Assembly: GCF_001425485.1 (NCBI RefSeq)
Contig: NZ_LMQW01000023.1
Coordinates: forward strand, 282,914 to 346,913
DNA: 64,000 bases
Reading direction: 5' to 3'
Source of the DNA: Aureimonas sp. Leaf427
GTDB lineage: Bacteria > Pseudomonadota > Alphaproteobacteria > Rhizobiales > Rhizobiaceae
The translations under genes were made by a program, and so were the position numbers. This document shows, piece after piece, positions 1 through 10,035 of the stretch (positions are counted from its first letter, which is position 1; each line of letters opens with the position of its first letter). The notes under the pieces are model-generated. The model saw only the letters and a list, made by a program, of their open reading frames with translations, made no database searches and was not told the DNA's origin.

Positions 1-1245
1 AAGATCGGCATTCTCGCCGATCACGCCGATCGGGAACCCGCCCATGCGCCAGCGCTTGCGGATGCGGGCGTTGAGTACCGAGGCCTCGAAGCGCGGGTTG
101 GCTCCGATGATCAGAAGCGCGTCCGCATCCTCGATGCCGGTAATGGTCGTGTTGAAGAGATAGGACGCACGCCCATCGGCCGGGTCGAGGGCGGCGCCGT
201 CCTGGCGCACGTCGAGATGGGCCGAGCCGAGTTCGCCCATCAGGCGCTTCAGAGCCCAGAGATCTTCGACGGCGGCGAGATCGCCCGCGATGGCGCCGAT
301 CCGGCCCGGAGCGGTCGCGGAAACCTTCGCCTTGATCGCGCCGAAGGCTTCCGCCCAACTGGAGGGCTGGAGGCGGCCGTCCTTGCGAACATAGGGGCGG
401 TCGAGACGCTGGGTGCGCAGCCCATCCCAGACGAAGCGCGTCTTGTCCGAGATCCACTCCTCGTTGATCTGCTCGTTCGTGCGCGGCAGGATGCGCATGA
501 CCTCGCGACCGCGCGTGTCGACGCGGATCGAGGAGCCGACGGCATCCATCACGTCGATCGTCTCGGTCTTGGTCAGTTCCCAGGGCCGCGCCTGGAAGGC
601 ATAGGGCCGCGATGTCAGCGCGCCGACCGGGCACAGGTCGATCACGTTGCCCTGCAGCTCGGAGGTCATGGCCTGCTCGAGATAGGTCGTGATCTCGGCA
701 TCCTCGCCGCGGCCGACGAGGCCCAGCTCCGAAATGCCGGCGACTTCGGTCGTGAAGCGGACGCAGCGCGTGCAGTGAATGCAGCGCGTCATGATCGTCT
801 TGACGAGCGGGCCGATATACTTGTCCTCGACGGCGCGCTTGTTCTCGCGATAACGCGAGTTGTCGACGCCGAAGGCCATGGCCTGATCCTGGAGATCGCA
901 CTCGCCGCCCTGATCGCAGATCGGGCAATCCAGCGGGTGGTTGATCAGCAGGAACTCCATCACGCCCTCGCGGGCCTTCTTCACCATCGGCGTGTTGGTG
1001 AAGATTTCAGGCGCCTCGCCGTTCGGGCCGGGGCGCAGGTCCTTGACGCCCATGGCGCAGGAAGCCGCGGGCTTGGGCGGGCCGCCCTTCACCTCGACGA
1101 GGCACATGCGGCAATTGCCGGCGATCGACAGACGCTCGTGGAAACAGAAGCGCGGGATCTCGGCACCCGCCTCCTCCGCCGCCTGCAACAGCGTGTAGTG
1201 ATCGGGAACTTCGACTTCCGTGCCGTCGACCTTGATCTTTGCCAT
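1..1245 (-). CDS. nuoG: NADH-quinone oxidoreductase subunit G (partial, C-terminus beyond window)
   Basis: Iron-sulfur subunit of the complex I peripheral arm, carrying electrons from the NuoF flavin toward quinone. Only the first 415 codons lie in the window; the 3' part continues past position 1. The N-terminus ([15 protein letters not shown]) opens a ferredoxin-like 2Fe-2S domain with [19 protein letters not shown]. It is followed by the His/Cys cluster region ([19 protein letters not shown]) and the 4Fe-4S motif [13 protein letters not shown]. The molybdopterin-oxidoreductase-like fold then begins. It is last in the visible nuo order, one base after the pentapeptide gene. The start at 1245 matches the family. 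Confidence 0.97.
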   Translation of the reverse strand, partial: MAKIKVDGTEVEVPDHYTLLQAAEEAGAEIPRFCFHERLSIAGNCRMCLVEVKGGPPKPAASCAMGVKDLRPGPNGEAPEIFTNTPMVKKAREGVMEFLLINHPLDCPICDQGGECDLQDQAMAFGVDNSRYRENKRAVEDKYIGPLVKTIMTRCIHCTRCVRFTTEVAGISELGLVGRGEDAEITTYLEQAMTSELQGNVIDLCPVGALTSRPYAFQARPWELTKTETIDVMDAVGSSIRVDTRGREVMRILPRTNEQINEEWISDKTRFVWDGLRTQRLDRPYVRKDGRLQPSSWAEAFGAIKAKVSATAPGRIGAIAGDLAAVEDLWALKRLMGELGSAHLDVRQDGAALDPADGRASYLFNTTITGIEDADALLIIGANPRFEASVLNARIRKRWRMGGFPIGVIGENADL

Positions 1246-1246
1246 A

Positions 1247-1564
1247 TCAGTTGCTGCCTCGTGCCGTCTTCGCAGCCCCGTGGGACGCGAGGAGGTCGGC
1301 GATGCCGATCCCGTTGATCGTCAGACCCTCGACCGCCGCGTCTTCGAAACGCGCGTTCGTCAGATCGACATTGCGAAAATGCGCGTCGCTGAGATCGGCG
1401 TTCGTCACGGCGATCTCAGCGAAGTCGACATTGCCGAACTCGCTGCCCGAGAGATCGACATTCTCGAAACGCGCTTCCGACAGGTCGCAGTTCGAGAAGG
1501 ACGAACTCGAAATGTCCGCCTTCTCCGCCGTGATGATGTCCGCGCGCCCGACGATCTCGACCAT
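1247..1564 (-). CDS. Pentapeptide-repeat-like small protein inside the nuo operon
   Basis: A 105-residue protein made almost entirely of A(D/N)LxX-like five-residue repeats (for example [16 protein letters not shown] and [16 protein letters not shown]), which predict a right-handed quadrilateral beta-helix. It has no signal peptide or membrane segment, so it is probably cytoplasmic. It lies 8 bases after nuoF and 1 base before nuoG, so it is surely co-transcribed and probably translationally coupled. Pentapeptide proteins mostly act as protein-binding scaffolds. A role in complex I assembly is only an inference from position. Confidence 0.85.
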   Translation of the reverse strand: MVEIVGRADIITAEKADISSSSFSNCDLSEARFENVDLSGSEFGNVDFAEIAVTNADLSDAHFRNVDLTNARFEDAAVEGLTINGIGIADLLASHGAAKTARGSN

Positions 1565-1572
1565 GGTCCCGC

Positions 1573-2886
1573 CTACTCCGCCGCTTCGAGCATCTGCGGA
1601 CGGTTCACGCCGGGATGACCGTTGCGCGAGAACTCGTCGATGCGGCGCTCAACTTCCGACCGGAAATGGCGCATCAGGCCCTGGATCGGCCACGCCGCGG
1701 CGTCGCCGAGGGCGCAGATCGTGTGGCCCTCGACCTGCTTGGTCACGTCGAGCAGCATGTCGATCTCGCGCTTCTCGGCATTGCCGACGACCATGCGCTC
1801 CATGAGGCGCCACATCCAGCCCGTGCCTTCGCGGCACGGCGTGCACTGGCCGCAGCTCTCGTGCTTGTAGAAGTAGGAGAGACGAGCGATCGCGCGGACG
1901 ATGTCGGTCGACTTGTCCATGACGATGACCGCGGCGGTGCCGAGCGAGGTCTTGATGTCGCGCAGACCGTCGAAGTCCATGGGCGCGTCGATGATGTCCT
2001 TGGCCGGCACGAGCGGCACCGAGGAGCCGCCGGGAATGACCGCGAGGAGGTTGTCCCAGCCGCCGCGGATGCCGCCGCAATGCTTCTCGATGAGCTCGCG
2101 GAAGGGGATGCCCATGGCCTCCTCGACCGTGCAGGGACGCTCGACATGGCCGGAAATGCAGAAGAGCTTGGTGCCCGTGTTGTTGGCCCGGCCGATACCG
2201 GAGAACCAGGCGCCGCCGCGGCGCAGGATCGTCGGCGCGACGGCGACGGACTCAACGTTGTTAACCGTCGTCGGGCAGCCGTAAAGTCCCATGTTCGCCG
2301 GGAACGGCGGCTTCAGGCGGGGCTGGCCCTTCTTGCCCTCGAGGCTTTCGAGAAGCGCGGTCTCCTCGCCGCAGATGTAGGCGCCGGCGCCGTGGTGGAC
2401 GACGATGTCGTAGTCCCAGCCGCACTTGTTGTTCCGACCGAGAAGGCCTGCGTCGTAGCACTCGTCGATGGCGCGCTGGAGCGCCTCGCGCTCGCGGACA
2501 TATTCGCCGCGCACGTAGATGTAGCAGGCATGCGCGCCCATCGCGAAACCGGCGATGATGCAGCCCTCCACCAGTGTGAAGGGGTCGTTGCGCATGATGT
2601 CCCGGTCCTTGCAGGTTCCGGGTTCGGATTCGTCGGCGTTGATGACGAGGTAATGCGGACGACCGTCCGATTCCTTCGGCATGAAGGACCATTTGAGACC
2701 GGTCGGGAAGCCCGCGCCGCCGCGACCGCGAAGGCCGGACGCCTTCATCTCGTTGATGATCCAGTCGCGCCCCTTGGCGATGATCTCGCCGGTGCCGTCG
2801 AAATGGCCGCGCGCCATCGCGCCCTTCAGGCTCTTGTCCTTCAGGCCGTAGATATTGGTGAAGATGCGGTCTTCGTCGCGCAGCAT
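1573..2886 (-). CDS. nuoF: NADH-quinone oxidoreductase subunit F
   Basis: NADH-oxidising subunit of complex I, binding FMN, NADH and the N3 4Fe-4S cluster. At 437 residues it has normal family length. Visible landmarks are the glycine-rich nucleotide loop [13 protein letters not shown] (residues 51-63), [19 protein letters not shown] (166-184), and cluster ligands Cys345, Cys348 and Cys351 in SCGQCTPC with Cys391 in TICALGD. It is 13 bases downstream of nuoE in the same operon. Identification is unambiguous. Confidence 0.98.
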   Translation of the reverse strand: MLRDEDRIFTNIYGLKDKSLKGAMARGHFDGTGEIIAKGRDWIINEMKASGLRGRGGAGFPTGLKWSFMPKESDGRPHYLVINADESEPGTCKDRDIMRNDPFTLVEGCIIAGFAMGAHACYIYVRGEYVREREALQRAIDECYDAGLLGRNNKCGWDYDIVVHHGAGAYICGEETALLESLEGKKGQPRLKPPFPANMGLYGCPTTVNNVESVAVAPTILRRGGAWFSGIGRANNTGTKLFCISGHVERPCTVEEAMGIPFRELIEKHCGGIRGGWDNLLAVIPGGSSVPLVPAKDIIDAPMDFDGLRDIKTSLGTAAVIVMDKSTDIVRAIARLSYFYKHESCGQCTPCREGTGWMWRLMERMVVGNAEKREIDMLLDVTKQVEGHTICALGDAAAWPIQGLMRHFRSEVERRIDEFSRNGHPGVNRPQMLEAAE

Positions 2887-2899
2887 CGTCCCGTTCTCC

Positions 2900-4351
2900 T
2901 CAGTCCTGTCCAGCCGGCGCGGCCAGGGCCTTCGCCTGCTCGATCCAGCGATCGCGCAGGGCGCGGCCGCGGAAGTTCAGATGATCGTCGATCCACTGCA
3001 ATTCGGCCGTCGACCAGCCGGCAATCTGCCGGAAGTGATAGACGCCGAGCTCGTTCAGCTTGACCTCGAGCACCGGCCCGACGCCCTTGATGAGCTTCAG
3101 ATCGTCCGCGCCGCCCTCCGGCGCCGACAGGAGCCCTGCGGGCCTCTCCGGCTCGACGAAGGAGGCGGAAGCCGGAGCCGGGGACGCATCGCTCTCGAAA
3201 TGATCTGCTGCGACCGGCCCGGCTGCCGTGTCCTCGGTCCGGCGCAGCTGCTCGACCGGCGGCTCGTCGCGCACATCCACCGCGGAGCCCGCAGCCGGCG
3301 CCCGATCGCCAGAGATCTCGCGAGCCGAGCCCTCGGGCGCATCGACGAACTTGCGATCGGCGACGACGGCACTCTCATCCCGCTGGCCCTTTTCGCCAAG
3401 CGGACCGTCACGACGCGCCGTATCGGCATCGGCCGCAGCGGAGGACCGGTTGTCGAGCCCGTCCTCCTTCTGGCCGGCGCCCGTCGGCCCCTTGAAGGAA
3501 CCACCGGTCTCGCCCGATCCCGCAGGAGCGGTTGCCGATGTCGGACCCTTGCTTTCCGCGGTCTCGATGCGCTGATCGACGGCTGCGCCGACGGCCGCGC
3601 CCGGGCTCTTGATGCTGGGGTCGGTCTCCGGCGCATGGGTCGAGGGGCGACCGGCCTGCGAGGGCTCCTGCCCCTCCGCCGCGCGGGCCTCGCTCGACGA
3701 CGAGCCGGAATGCTCGATGCCGTCGCCGACCTTGGCCGTATCGCCGGAGGTGAGCGAGGTCGGGCCGCCGAAGGGCGAGGAGAGGTGGCGGTCGATCTGC
3801 GGACCGACCTTCACGCCCTCGCCTTCACCACGATCGAAGGCATCGATGATCTCGGAGAGACGCTCCGCGGTCAGATCCTCGTAGGTGTCCTTGAAGATCA
3901 TGACCATCGGCGCGTTCACGCAGGCGCCCAGACACTCGACCTCTTCCCAGGACAAGGTGCCGGAAGCATTCAGATGGAACTGATCGTGATGGATCTTCGA
4001 CTGGCAGACCCGCTTCAGCTCGTCCGAGCCGCGCAACATGCAGGGCGTCGTGCCGCAGACCTGGACATGGGCGCGCGTGCCGACCGGCTTCAGCTGGAAC
4101 TGGGTGTAGAAGGTCGCGACCTCCAGGACGCGGATGAGCGGCATGGCGAGCCGATCGGCGATATGCTCGATCGCCGCCTTCGTCACCCAGCCGTCCTGTT
4201 CCTGCGCCCGCATGAGCAGAGGAATCACGGCGGACTGCTGACGCCCCTCCGGGTATTTCGCGATGGTGCGCTCGGCCCAGCCGGAGTTCTCGCCATTGAA
4301 GGCGAAGCCTGCCGGTTGAACGCTGTCTTCCGCGAGCCGTCTGACGGACAT
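2900..4351 (-). CDS. nuoE: NADH-quinone oxidoreductase subunit E with long C-terminal extension
   Basis: Thioredoxin-like 2Fe-2S (N1a) subunit of complex I. With the start at 4351 (GAGG four bases upstream, [10 protein letters not shown]) the protein has 483 residues. A start at 4456 is possible but has no comparable ribosome site. Cluster ligands are Cys99 and Cys104 (VCGTTPC) and Cys140 and Cys144 (ECLGAC). After about residue 200 comes a long low-complexity Ser/Gly/Ala/Glu-rich segment. The end is a compact helix-hairpin-helix-like module beginning [21 protein letters not shown]. coli NuoE is near 160 residues, so about 280 residues are extra; such tails occur in alphaproteobacterial NuoE. 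Confidence 0.96.
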   Translation of the reverse strand: MSVRRLAEDSVQPAGFAFNGENSGWAERTIAKYPEGRQQSAVIPLLMRAQEQDGWVTKAAIEHIADRLAMPLIRVLEVATFYTQFQLKPVGTRAHVQVCGTTPCMLRGSDELKRVCQSKIHHDQFHLNASGTLSWEEVECLGACVNAPMVMIFKDTYEDLTAERLSEIIDAFDRGEGEGVKVGPQIDRHLSSPFGGPTSLTSGDTAKVGDGIEHSGSSSSEARAAEGQEPSQAGRPSTHAPETDPSIKSPGAAVGAAVDQRIETAESKGPTSATAPAGSGETGGSFKGPTGAGQKEDGLDNRSSAAADADTARRDGPLGEKGQRDESAVVADRKFVDAPEGSAREISGDRAPAAGSAVDVRDEPPVEQLRRTEDTAAGPVAADHFESDASPAPASASFVEPERPAGLLSAPEGGADDLKLIKGVGPVLEVKLNELGVYHFRQIAGWSTAELQWIDDHLNFRGRALRDRWIEQAKALAAPAGQD

Positions 4352-4488
4352 CGGACCTCGACTTGGTTCTGTTCTAAACTCGATTGTTGCGGCGCGTTCT
4401 AACATACGCTCCACAAAAGGCCAGTGGTGGAAAGCCGCACTCTGCAAGGAGTTCAAACCATTCCAACGCCGTTTCCGGCAAAGCGCCG

Positions 4489-5061
4489 TCAGCTGTCGAA
4501 AAGCCGATCGACGGAGACGGAAATGCCGGGCGGCGAAAGATCGAGAACGTCGTCGCGGCCGACGATACGGGTCGCGATCTCACCCTCGACCGAAGTGCGT
4601 CTGTGATGGACGACGCGTTGCTCGTCGCCATAGAGGATCAGGTAGTGCTGTATCGAAGAGACCGAAAAATAGTCGATCAGCTTGCGACCCGAATCGTCAC
4701 GCGCGCTTGACGGAGAAACGACCTCCAAGACGATGACCGGGTTGGAAACGAAGACTTCGGCACCGTCGTAAGGACCGCAATGAACGAGCGCATCCGGCTC
4801 GCGAACGGTCCGTTCGTTGACCCTGATGCTCACTCCATCGGGAAACGCTTCGCAATCCGACCCGGCCGCCCGAACCGCGTTACGCAGGGCCAGCCATGCC
4901 GAAGCCTTGTGCCGAGCGTGGCTCACCTTTTCCGACTGAAGCCGGACCGGTTGTCCTTCGACCAGTTCGTAGCGCTCGCCGTCGTCCAGCGTTTCCGCCC
5001 AGGACACGAAGACTTCGGCCGTCATATCGCTTTGCAGGGAGACCTTCCCAGTGGTCGACAT
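4489..5061 (-). CDS. Uma2 family (PD-(D/E)XK-like) protein
   Basis: A 190-residue protein of the Uma2 family (formerly DUF820), which has a restriction-endonuclease-like fold and unknown function. Family signatures are YELVEGQPVRL near residue 31, REPDALVHCG with the metal-binding-type Asp, NPVIVLEVVSPSS with the conserved Glu, and the Lys in GRKLIDYFSV. AGGGAG precedes the ATG at 5061 at good spacing. It sits between nuoD (26 bases) and nuoE (137 bases) on the same strand, so it is probably read from the nuo promoter. Uma2 genes are scattered and multicopy in many genomes, so a passenger insertion is plausible. Confidence 0.85.
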   Translation of the reverse strand: MSTTGKVSLQSDMTAEVFVSWAETLDDGERYELVEGQPVRLQSEKVSHARHKASAWLALRNAVRAAGSDCEAFPDGVSIRVNERTVREPDALVHCGPYDGAEVFVSNPVIVLEVVSPSSARDDSGRKLIDYFSVSSIQHYLILYGDEQRVVHHRRTSVEGEIATRIVGRDDVLDLSPPGISVSVDRLFDS

Positions 5062-5087
5062 GGACGCTCCCTGAGTTCGCGCCTCGT

Positions 5088-6278
5088 TTACCGATCGACC
5101 TCGCCGAAAACGATATCGAGCGAGCCGAGAATGGCCGAGACGTCCGCCAGCATATGCTTGCGGCACATGAAGTCCATGGCCTGGAGATGGGCGAATCCGG
5201 GCGCCTTGATCTTGCAGCGATGCGGCTTGTTCGTGCCGTCCGCCACCAGATACACGCCGAACTCGCCCTTCGGCGCCTCGACCGCGGCGTAGACCTCGCC
5301 GGCGGGAACGTGGAAGCCCTCGGTGTAGAGCTTGAAATGGTGGATGAGCGCCTCCATCGAGCGCTTCATCTGGCCGCGCTTCGGAGGCACGACCTTGCCC
5401 TCGGTCGCCGAAACCGGGCCGACGCGCTCGGCACCGGACAGGCGCTCGACGCACTGCTTCATGATCTTCACCGATTCGCGCATCTCGATCATGCGGATCA
5501 GGTAGCGATCGAAACAGTCGCCGTTCTTGCCGACCGGGATGTCGAAATCCATCTCGTCGTAGCACTCGTAGGGCTGCGACTTGCGCAGGTCCCAGGCCGC
5601 GCCCGAACCGCGCACCATGACGCCGGAGAAGCCCAGCGCCCAGCAATCCTCGATCCCGATGACGCCGATATCGACATTGCGCTGCTTGAAGATGCGGTTG
5701 CCCGTCAGAAGGTCGTCGATGTCGTCGCAGACCTTGAGGAACGGATCGCACCAGGCGCCGATATCGTCGATCAGCTTCTGTGGCAGATCCTGGTGGACGC
5801 CGCCCGGGCGGAAATAGGCCGCGTGAAGGCGCGCGCCGGAGGCCCGCTCGTAGAAGACCATCAGCTTCTCGCGCTCCTCGAAGCCCCAGAGCGGCGGCGT
5901 GAGGGCGCCGACGTCCATGGCCTGGGTCGTGACATTGAGAAGATGGGAGAGGATGCGGCCGATCTCGGAATAGAGCACGCGGATCAGCTGCGCGCGCTTG
6001 GGCACCGAAACCTCGGTCAGCTTCTCGATGGCCAGGCAGAACGCATGCTCCTGGTTCATCGGCGCCACGTAGTCGAGGCGGTCGAAATAGGGCAGTGCCT
6101 GGAGGTAGGTCTTCGCCTCGATCAGCTTTTCCGTGCCGCGATGAAGAAGGCCGATATGGGGGTCCACCCGCTCGACGATCTCGCCGTCGAGCTCCAGCAC
6201 GAGGCGCAGAACGCCGTGCGCCGCCGGATGCTGCGGGCCGAAGTTGATGTTGAAGTTGCGGACGTCGATCTCGGCCAT
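5088..6278 (-). CDS. nuoD: NADH-quinone oxidoreductase subunit D
   Basis: The 49-kDa-type subunit of complex I that forms part of the quinone site, related to NiFe hydrogenase large subunits. It has 396 residues, normal for alphaproteobacteria. Recognisable stretches are [17 protein letters not shown] near the N-terminus, [14 protein letters not shown], and the C-terminal [21 protein letters not shown]. NuoC and NuoD are separate proteins here, unlike the fused form of E. coli. The start lies 4 bases after the GFA gene stop. Confidence 0.98.
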   Translation of the reverse strand: MAEIDVRNFNINFGPQHPAAHGVLRLVLELDGEIVERVDPHIGLLHRGTEKLIEAKTYLQALPYFDRLDYVAPMNQEHAFCLAIEKLTEVSVPKRAQLIRVLYSEIGRILSHLLNVTTQAMDVGALTPPLWGFEEREKLMVFYERASGARLHAAYFRPGGVHQDLPQKLIDDIGAWCDPFLKVCDDIDDLLTGNRIFKQRNVDIGVIGIEDCWALGFSGVMVRGSGAAWDLRKSQPYECYDEMDFDIPVGKNGDCFDRYLIRMIEMRESVKIMKQCVERLSGAERVGPVSATEGKVVPPKRGQMKRSMEALIHHFKLYTEGFHVPAGEVYAAVEAPKGEFGVYLVADGTNKPHRCKIKAPGFAHLQAMDFMCRKHMLADVSAILGSLDIVFGEVDR

Positions 6279-6282
6279 GGTC

Positions 6283-6717
6283 TCAAGCCCCTTCGCCGGT
6301 TACGGCGGCGATGAATTCTGCGCCCGTCATCTTCCGCGTCTCGTTGGCGAACGCGTAGAAACTCGGCTTCTCGTCGATGAAGATTTCGCTGGTCAAGGCG
6401 ATGCCGCTCTGATCGTCCAGAGCCTGAAGGGCCAGGGCATGCGCCGAGCCGTCCTGCATGCGCCAGACGAGACTGGAGCCGCAGACGCGACAGAAGAGAC
6501 GTTCGCCATAGTCCGAGGACCGGTAGATGCCGAGCGACGCCTCGTCGGCAAACGCGACGCTGTCGCACTCGACGGTCATGAACACCCCGCCCGACCATTT
6601 GCGGCACATGCTGCAATGGCAGACGCCGGCCTCGGCCGATCCGAGAACGGCATCCAGACGGACGGCGCCGCACAGGCACCCGCCCGACCGATTCAATCCC
6701 GGTCCGCCCCCAGCCAT
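6283..6717 (-). CDS. GFA family (Gfa-like, DUF636) zinc-binding protein
   Basis: A 144-residue member of the GFA family, named for glutathione-dependent formaldehyde-activating enzyme, although most members have no proven activity. The zinc-ligand pattern is complete: [10 protein letters not shown] near the N-terminus, [12 protein letters not shown], and [11 protein letters not shown]. The start at 6717 is chosen because it lies 2 bases after the nuoC stop and leaves a normal N-terminus. A longer reading to 6774 would overlap nuoC. It is wedged between nuoC and nuoD and must be co-transcribed with them. Function is not assignable from sequence. Confidence 0.88.
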   Translation of the reverse strand: MAGGGPGLNRSGGCLCGAVRLDAVLGSAEAGVCHCSMCRKWSGGVFMTVECDSVAFADEASLGIYRSSDYGERLFCRVCGSSLVWRMQDGSAHALALQALDDQSGIALTSEIFIDEKPSFYAFANETRKMTGAEFIAAVTGEGA

Positions 6718-6719
6718 GG

Positions 6720-7313
6720 TCAGTTCGCTTTCGACTTCTCGTCGCCGGGCAGCACGTAGTCCGTGCCCTCCCACGGAGACAGGAAGTCGAAGTTCCGGAA
6801 CTCTTGCCGCAGCTCGACCGGCTCGTAGACGACCTGCTTCAGCGCTTCGTCGTAATGAACCTCGACGAAGCCGGTCAGGGGGAAATCCTTGCGGAGCGGA
6901 TGGCCCTCGAAACCGTAGTCGGTGAGAATGCGCCGAAGGTCGGGATGCCCGGTGAAGAGAATGCCGTAGAGATCGTAGGCCTCGCGCTCGAACCAGTCGG
7001 CTCCGGCGAAGACGGGGGTCGCCGACGGCACCGGGTCATCCTCGCCCGTCGCGACCTTCACGCGGATGCGGGCGTTCCGGGTCGGCGACAGGAGATGGTA
7101 GACGACCTCGAAGCGCTGGACGCGACCGGGATAGTCGACCCCGCATATGTCGGTGAGATTGACGAAGGCCAGCGAAGGCTCGTCGCGCAGCACGGTGAGG
7201 ACCCGGAGGATCTCGGCGGCCGGCACGACGATCGTCAGCTCGCCGAACTTCAGCGAGGAGGATGCGACGGCCTCGCCGAGGAGGCCCTGTACCTGTTCGG
7301 ACAGTTCGTTCAT
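6720..7313 (-). CDS. nuoC: NADH-quinone oxidoreductase subunit C
   Basis: The 30-kDa-type peripheral subunit of complex I, 197 residues, as a separate protein. The diagnostic block is near residues 110-150: [20 protein letters not shown] followed by [20 protein letters not shown]. The C-terminal region ends with [12 protein letters not shown]. It begins 12 bases after nuoB and is followed immediately by the GFA gene. Confidence 0.98.
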   Translation of the reverse strand: MNELSEQVQGLLGEAVASSSLKFGELTIVVPAAEILRVLTVLRDEPSLAFVNLTDICGVDYPGRVQRFEVVYHLLSPTRNARIRVKVATGEDDPVPSATPVFAGADWFEREAYDLYGILFTGHPDLRRILTDYGFEGHPLRKDFPLTGFVEVHYDEALKQVVYEPVELRQEFRNFDFLSPWEGTDYVLPGDEKSKAN

Positions 7314-7325
7314 CGCGGGCTCGCC

Positions 7326-7919
7326 TCAGCGCTCGATCGTGCCGGTGCGGCGGATCTTCTTCTGCAGAAGAAGCACGCCGTAGAGAAGCGCCTCCGCCGT
7401 CGGGGGACAGCCGGGCACGTAGATGTCGACCGGCACGACGCGATCGCAGCCGCGCACCACCGAATAGGAGTAATGATAGTATCCGCCGCCATTGGCGCAG
7501 GAGCCCATCGAGATGACGTAGCGCGGCTCCGGCATCTGGTCGTAGACCTTGCGCAGGGCCGGGGCCATCTTGTTCGTCAGCGTTCCGGCCACGATCATGA
7601 CGTCGGACTGGCGCGGGCTGGCGCGTGGCGCGAAGCCGAAGCGCTCGGCATCGTAGCGTGGCATCGACATCTGCATCATCTCGACCGCGCAGCAGGCGAG
7701 ACCGAAGGTCATCCACATCAGCGAGCCCGTTCGGGCCCACTGGATGAGATCCTCGGTCGAGGTGACGAGAAAGCCCTTGTCGGCCAGCTCTTCGTTGATG
7801 TCCGTCAGGAACGGGTCCTGCGCCGGGCGCACGAGAGCGCTGCCGGGAGCTGCTGCGGCCGATCCTTCGGCGAGCGGCGCACGCAGGAGGAGATCGCGGG
7901 TGCCGTCATTCAGTCCCAT
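7326..7919 (-). CDS. nuoB: NADH-quinone oxidoreductase subunit B
   Basis: Subunit carrying the terminal N2 4Fe-4S cluster that reduces quinone. The start at 7919 (MGLNDGTRD) gives 197 residues, overlaps the nuoA stop by 10 bases and has AAGG upstream; an in-frame ATG at 7940 lacks a ribosome site. Cluster ligands are visible in [10 protein letters not shown] (tandem cysteines), [10 protein letters not shown] and VPGCPPTAE. Family identity is clear. Confidence 0.97.
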   Translation of the reverse strand: MGLNDGTRDLLLRAPLAEGSAAAAPGSALVRPAQDPFLTDINEELADKGFLVTSTEDLIQWARTGSLMWMTFGLACCAVEMMQMSMPRYDAERFGFAPRASPRQSDVMIVAGTLTNKMAPALRKVYDQMPEPRYVISMGSCANGGGYYHYSYSVVRGCDRVVPVDIYVPGCPPTAEALLYGVLLLQKKIRRTGTIER

Positions 7920-8284
7920 TCGAGGGCGCCTTTCTTCCATTCATAGATGAAGCCGACCGTGAGGACGCCGAGAAACACCATCATCGACCAGAAACCGAAC
8001 CAGCCCACCGCGCCGAACGTGGCGGCCCAGGGAAAGAGGAAGGCGACTTCCAGATCGAAGATGATGAAGAGGATCGAGACGAGATAGAATCGCACGTCGA
8101 ACTTCATGCGCGAATCGTCGAAGGCGTCGAAGCCGCACTCGTAGGCCGAGAGTTTCTCGTCGTCAGGAGCCTTAAAGGCCAGAAGGAAGGGCGAGACCAG
8201 CAGCGCAAGGCCGATGAGAAGCGCCACCCCGACGAAGATGACGATCGGGAGATAGGAAGCGAGAAGCTCGGGCACCGCGGCCAT
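7910..8284 (-). CDS. nuoA: NADH-quinone oxidoreductase subunit A
   Basis: Small membrane subunit of complex I with three hydrophobic segments, 124 residues. The conserved loop [20 protein letters not shown], with the functionally important cysteine, lies between the first and second membrane segments. It is the first nuo gene. The ATG at 8284 directly abuts GAGGG. An in-frame GTG at 8275 would have GAGGG at better spacing and give a protein starting near PELLASYLP, closer to many relatives, so the true start may be three codons later. Confidence 0.96.
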   Translation of the reverse strand: MAAVPELLASYLPIVIFVGVALLIGLALLVSPFLLAFKAPDDEKLSAYECGFDAFDDSRMKFDVRFYLVSILFIIFDLEVAFLFPWAATFGAVGWFGFWSMMVFLGVLTVGFIYEWKKGALEWD

Positions 8285-9055
8285 CCCTCGTGACGATACG
8301 GGATGGCACGTCGTTCCGTGCGCTCATCCGGCATCCATATTTTCAGCTTGTCCGATGAAGGTAAACCATCGGCGGACGCGTTCAATGCGACGCACGGCCA
8401 CTGGCGCGCATCGCATTGCGGCGAGGACTAGACCCTTACCATTCCGGGCGCAAGATGACGGTCGCGCGCACCCGCCCACATCGGCCCCAAACTCGCCCTG
8501 CCCGGCCGTCGATCCGGCCCGGCACCAGCTTCGCCTCGCCCGCCGGCGTCGATAGGGTATCGTCCTCGACGAGGCCCTGCCGAAGCTGGGCGAGACGGTG
8601 ACGCCCTGACGGAACCGGGTCGCAGGTTTGAAGGTCGGCGCACGTCAAGGCGGAGGGTCGCGTCGCCGCGAATGGGGCACGGAGGCATGCCCGGCTGCAT
8701 CGGGCGCCCGAACCGAGATACGCGACGCAGACCACATAACAGGCATCGGGACCGTCGCCTCCGAGCGAAGGTCGGCGTCGCATTCGTGGGAGGCAAGTCG
8801 GGTCGACATGGACGGCAGCCCCCCGCCGCAAAGCGCGGAAGCTCTGGCGATCGGAACGTCAGATTTACCTCGACGGCGATCGGTCGCAAACTGCTCGTCG
8901 GATTATCGCCAACTGCGGCCCGGCATCAGGCAAGTGCCATATGGCCGAATATCGCCTTGACCTCTCGTTGAAGCCAATGTCGAAATCGAAAATGATCTAA
9001 GAGGAGATTGTCACTGGAGAATTTCAGTTCAAGCGATCTCTCGATCGGCTTGAAC
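8285..9055. other. Intergenic region upstream of nuoA
   Basis: About 770 bases without a convincing gene. Open frames here are arginine/proline-rich and have no ribosome site or recognisable domain. The nuo promoter must lie here, on the minus strand. The AT-richer patch around 8335-8350 is the most likely core promoter area, but I cannot define -35/-10 boxes with confidence. Confidence 0.4.
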
Positions 9056-9132
9056 TGGCGCGAGTGACGGGGCTCGAACCCGCGACCTCCGGCGTGACAG
9101 GCCGGCACTCTAACCGACTGAGCTACACCCGC
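9056..9132 (-). tRNA. tRNA-Asp (anticodon GTC)
   Basis: A complete 77-base cloverleaf on the minus strand with encoded CCA. The acceptor stem GCGGGTG pairs with CACTCGC (one G-U). The D-arm includes AGCTCAGTCGGTTAGAG, the anticodon loop is CTGTCAC with anticodon GTC, and the T-arm contains GGTTCGAGCC. The discriminator base is G, as expected for aspartate. Confidence 0.97.
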
Positions 9133-9307
9133 GCTTGGCGCCGCTGGGCTGTCCCGGCGGCGTGAGTGGTCGTTTACGGAAGGCCGTTCGGAGTGTCAAG
9201 CGACCCTGCGAACCTTCCTCGGAAAATCGTCGTTTCGCATCGCATTCATCCACAGGCCGGGCGCCCCAGCTTGCGAAAATGGGCGTGAAGCCCTATTCGG
9301 ACGGCGG

Positions 9308-9383
9308 GGGCGATTAGCTCAGTTGGTAGAGCGCCTCGTTTACACCGAGGATGTCGGGAGTTCGAGTCTCTCATCGCCCACCA
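9308..9383 (+). tRNA. tRNA-Val (anticodon TAC)
   Basis: A complete 76-base tRNA with encoded CCA. The acceptor GGGCGAT pairs with ATCGCCC. D-arm TAGCTCAGTTGGTAGAGC, anticodon stem CCTCG/CGAGG around TTTACAC with anticodon TAC, and T-arm GGGAGTTCGAGTCTC. The discriminator is A. It lies divergent to the tRNA-Asp with a 175-base spacer. Confidence 0.97.
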
Positions 9384-9786
9384 TTCCTACCGTCAAAATC
9401 TTCGAAACTCGCGTTGTGACGCTATCTGGTGCGTTAGTTCGCGCTGACGTTCGACCTTGGGCGCGCTCTCGGCCGAAGCGAGCGACCTTCGTTGCGCTCA
9501 GCGCCTGCGGACGCAGGTCATTTGGCATTGTTTGGAAAAACGGGCTTCGAACGATCGCTCGGACCGCGACGAGCGTGTTGCACCGCGATCGGTGAGCACA
9601 GCGGGTCGGGGGCGATGGTCGGGCCGGCCGTTAGACGGTCTGCGTAAGCTGCGATCTCGCGAGAATCCTGGTCGGAGCGCGACAACGCGTCGTTCGCAAC
9701 CCGCAAAATGACGGGTTCGCAGGGAAGATCGCCTTCGTCACGGCCTAAACGCGCTTCTGCAGGACGGTGACGTTACCGTCGCGGCC
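9384..9786. other. Intergenic region downstream of tRNA-Val
   Basis: About 400 bases with no supported gene on either strand. No integrase or duplicated tRNA 3' end is visible nearby, so there is no sign that this tRNA end is an occupied attachment site. Confidence 0.35.
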
Positions 9787-9927
9787 TCAGCCGAAGGCGC
9801 ACCAGGCGCCGAAGGCGACGACCGTCCAGAAGATGGTGGCGAAGACGGCTGCGTTGGCGAACCCGAGGGCCTCGGAGATCGGGGCGCGCGTGGTCGCTGG
9901 CATGTCTTCGGAAGTGAAACGGTCCAT
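9787..9927 (-). CDS. 46-residue single-pass membrane protein
   Basis: A short unrecognised gene. GGGGGGA lies six bases before the ATG at 9927. The product starts MDRFTSEDMP, has a short polar N-terminal half, then one hydrophobic stretch of about 22 residues (ANAAVFATIFWTVVAFGAWC) that ends almost at the C-terminus. This is the profile of a tail-anchored small inner-membrane protein. Codon third positions are GC-rich like the neighbouring genes. Function is unknown; it stands alone between the tRNAs and the oxidoreductase gene. Confidence 0.6.
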   Translation of the reverse strand: MDRFTSEDMPATTRAPISEALGFANAAVFATIFWTVVAFGAWCAFG

Positions 9928-10035
9928 GTTGTCCCCCCACGTCAGACGGTTTTCTCACAGAGGCGTTTCGACTTCTTAAATCTCGGTCGTTTCATCGCCT
10001 GCGATCGTCGGACGGTCGATAGTCACGGCATAGGC

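Noticed and set aside
217..3063. Long plus-strand open frames of 366 and 482 codons opposite nuoG and nuoF
   Set aside because: They mirror highly conserved nuo genes in a GC-rich genome, have no ribosome sites and no recognisable domains.
8428..8889. A 153-codon minus-strand frame upstream of nuoA
   Set aside because: Arg/Pro/Ser-rich composition without domain or ribosome site; typical chance frame in GC-rich DNA.
9056..9383. tRNA genes as integration sites for a mobile island
   Set aside because: No integrase, no duplicated tRNA 3' end and no composition break at the tRNA ends were seen.
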